From: Cryptomeria japonica | Taxonomy: Eukaryota > Streptophyta > Pinopsida > Cupressales > Cupressaceae | Reading direction: 5' to 3' | Assembly (NCBI RefSeq): GCF_030272615.1 | Contig: NC_081410.1 | Location: forward strand, 224,493,415 to 224,557,414 | DNA length: 64,000 nt | Part shown: in pieces, positions 62,891 through 64,000 of the stretch | How the letters are laid out: each line of letters starts with the position of its first letter | Numbering within the stretch: the stretch's first letter is position 1 | Translations under genes and position numbers: made by a program | The notes under the pieces: model-generated | Seen by the model: only the letters and a program-made list of their open reading frames with translations | Told to the model about the DNA's origin: nothing | Databases searched by the model: none

Positions 62891-63527
62891 TGAGCTCCCT
62901 CTAAATGTGCCATATATTGTGAATAGGGGATCACCTATTGCGCTACTGGAATTGCCATGCTATATGCTGCAACATAGTAGTCTGCCCTGCTATTCTAATA
63001 CAAAACCTCCTGCTAGAGGGTGTCTCACTCCACTCTCATCATCGTAACTTGATGATCATGCTCTACTCTCAGCTCAGCCAGTTATCGATCATGCTCTACT
63101 CTTAGCTTCATAAGCTGACAATCTCTCTCAGCTCTCACCTCTGCAAGCTACCAATCTCACTTCGCCAGTTAAGTCTGAGCCACTATCAACTATGACTGCA
63201 GCTCTGCAAGATGTGCTCTCATCGATTGCCCTGCATCCGTCCCCTACTCTCTCGCAGGCTCTCCACCCCATCTCCACCTCCAATACCACCCTGCTCGTCC
63301 CTTCACTACTCGACCTATCTCAGAGCTACTCACTCCTCCTCAGCTCCACCCAATCTCACTCCTACTCTCCCCAGGGACCCGCCCTCACCCCTCTATTGTC
63401 CACCCTCAGCTAGAACCCTGCTGCTACTAGCACTAGGATCACCACCTGTCCACCTCGGAGCCTCGTCTCTCTGTCCCTATCCCTATCTCTATCTCTAGCC
63501 CTACCTCTAACCTTGTCCCTATCCTAG
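62891..63527 (-). other. Low-complexity region, probable tail of the antisense PMD ORF
   Basis: Pyrimidine-rich on the + strand (Ser, Pro and Leu in several frames) with partial repeats such as 'gatcatgctctactct' at 63050 and 63088. Near 63471-63525 it turns into 'ccctatctctat' repeats. On the - strand it follows the PMD frame and reads as a Gly/Ser/Glu-rich stretch with stops. PMD proteins often end in such low-complexity tails. Confidence 0.45.
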
Positions 63528-64000
63528 TGCGGGAGCATCATCCTCAATATCCTCTATGTGAGGTGCCTGCTCACCCGGATCAGTAAACCTAGAAAAAGGA
63601 TGTTGTTGAAACCACTCTCTGTACTGGGCAATACCCATGCATCCATAACATCATCCATATAATCCCATCTAAGACATTGTAGACCAGTCAGCTCCTGCAT
63701 AGCCAAGGCATAAGACAACCGTGGAGACCATCCCTGTCTCTCCTCATCTACATAACGTGCATAAGTTGTATACTCCTGCGAGATCCCCTAAGGCTTACCA
63801 TACTGCCTCATCACTTGAGAAACAATGAACCACTCAATAATAGTTTGTGATCTCCCAATAAGTGGGTGTGTGACAAAAATGTCTCTGCGAACCAGTCGCC
63901 AGTCATCCCATGGCTCCAAACCTCTGTAAGGTCTCCACACTACACCTATCAAATCATCTAACTGCCACCGCCAAAAAATTGTCTTGCCCAGATGGGGCTG
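63528..64000 (-). pseudogene. Plant mobile domain (PMD) protein fragment, antisense in gypsy-4
   Basis: Read from the right edge on the - strand. Characteristic words are FWRWQLDDLIGVVWRPYRGL, IIEWFIVSQVMRQYG and, after a frameshift near 63640, QYREWFQQHPFSRF. They match the pattern of plant mobile domain proteins (the MAIN/MAIL1 family: WRPY, RVMRQFG, EWYRRHTRRF). One TAG at 63788-63790 stands where Gln is expected. The N-terminal part lies beyond the window. PMD proteins occur both as host genes linked to silencing and as captured ORFs of LTR elements. The position downstream of a Tat pol and in antisense fits the captured type. The stop and frameshift show decay. Confidence 0.8.

Larger units (their letters stand above)
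46335..64000 (+). mobile_element. Tat-like Ty3/gypsy element (gypsy-4), 3' end outside window
   Basis: LTR unit 5, primer-binding site, a long leader, gag, protease, G-patch-like segment, variable linker, RT-RNase H, second RNase H, integrase, then a long 3' region with an antisense plant mobile domain frame. The second RNase H before integrase and the antisense extra ORF are features known for the Tat lineage. A ~2.2 kb tandem duplication and a 1675-bp solo LTR have rearranged the 3' region. The 3' LTR is not in the window. Confidence 0.85.

Noticed and set aside
63192-63498. Ser/Pro/Leu-rich + strand ORFs near the right edge
   Set aside because: Low-complexity pyrimidine-rich DNA; the better reading is the opposite strand as the tail of the PMD frame.
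1-64000. tRNA, rRNA or intact host genes
   Set aside because: I looked for tRNA-like cloverleaf words and for long open frames with host-type domains and found none that I could support.

Overview
The window looks like intergenic DNA from a large plant genome. A gymnosperm such as a conifer is my inference, based on composition and on the density of old nested elements. I found no intact host gene, no tRNA or rRNA, and no microbial or organellar gene. Almost everything I can assign is a decayed LTR retrotransposon, a repeat derived from one, or an insertion into one. Each coding region carries several in-frame stops and usually a frameshift, so they are annotated as pseudogenes.

Layout. (1) 1-5202: the 3' end of a Ty3/gypsy element (integrase tail), then noncoding sequence with imperfect repeats. 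(2) 5203-16325: a Ty1/copia-type element on the + strand (called copia-1). It has an LTR, an initiator-Met primer-binding site and a gag-like ORF with four zinc knuckles. Instead of protease-integrase-reverse transcriptase it has a ~3.2 kb ORF of unknown function. Its 3' LTR is split by a 4.55 kb insertion (11607-16160). (3) 16384-24268: a copia element on the - strand (copia-2) with both LTRs, a perfect 5-bp target duplication and a full but broken gag-pol. An 878-bp terminal-inverted-repeat DNA element sits in one LTR. (4) 26069-32015: a + strand copia element (copia-3) with two 903-bp LTRs, flanked by repetitive DNA of unknown origin. (5) 35215-37346: gypsy protease and RT relics on the - strand. 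(6) About 37700-40520: the 5' part of another gypsy element on the + strand, from LTR to a truncated RT. (7) 42070-47285: a head-to-tail array of ~1.14-1.15 kb units derived from an LTR. It runs into (8), a Tat-like gypsy element (gypsy-4) with leader repeats, gag, protease, a G-patch-like segment, RT-RNase H, a second RNase H and integrase. Its 3' region was tandemly duplicated (~2.2 kb), and one copy then received a 1675-bp solo LTR with a perfect 5-bp target duplication. At the right edge, a plant mobile domain (PMD) reading frame lies antisense to the element.

These are layers of insertions rather than cooperating genes. Order can be read in several places: the 4.55 kb insert is younger than copia-1, the TIR element is younger than copia-2, and the solo LTR is younger than the 2.2 kb duplication. 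The two features I consider most worth following up are the unknown ORF of copia-1 and the antisense PMD frame of gypsy-4.
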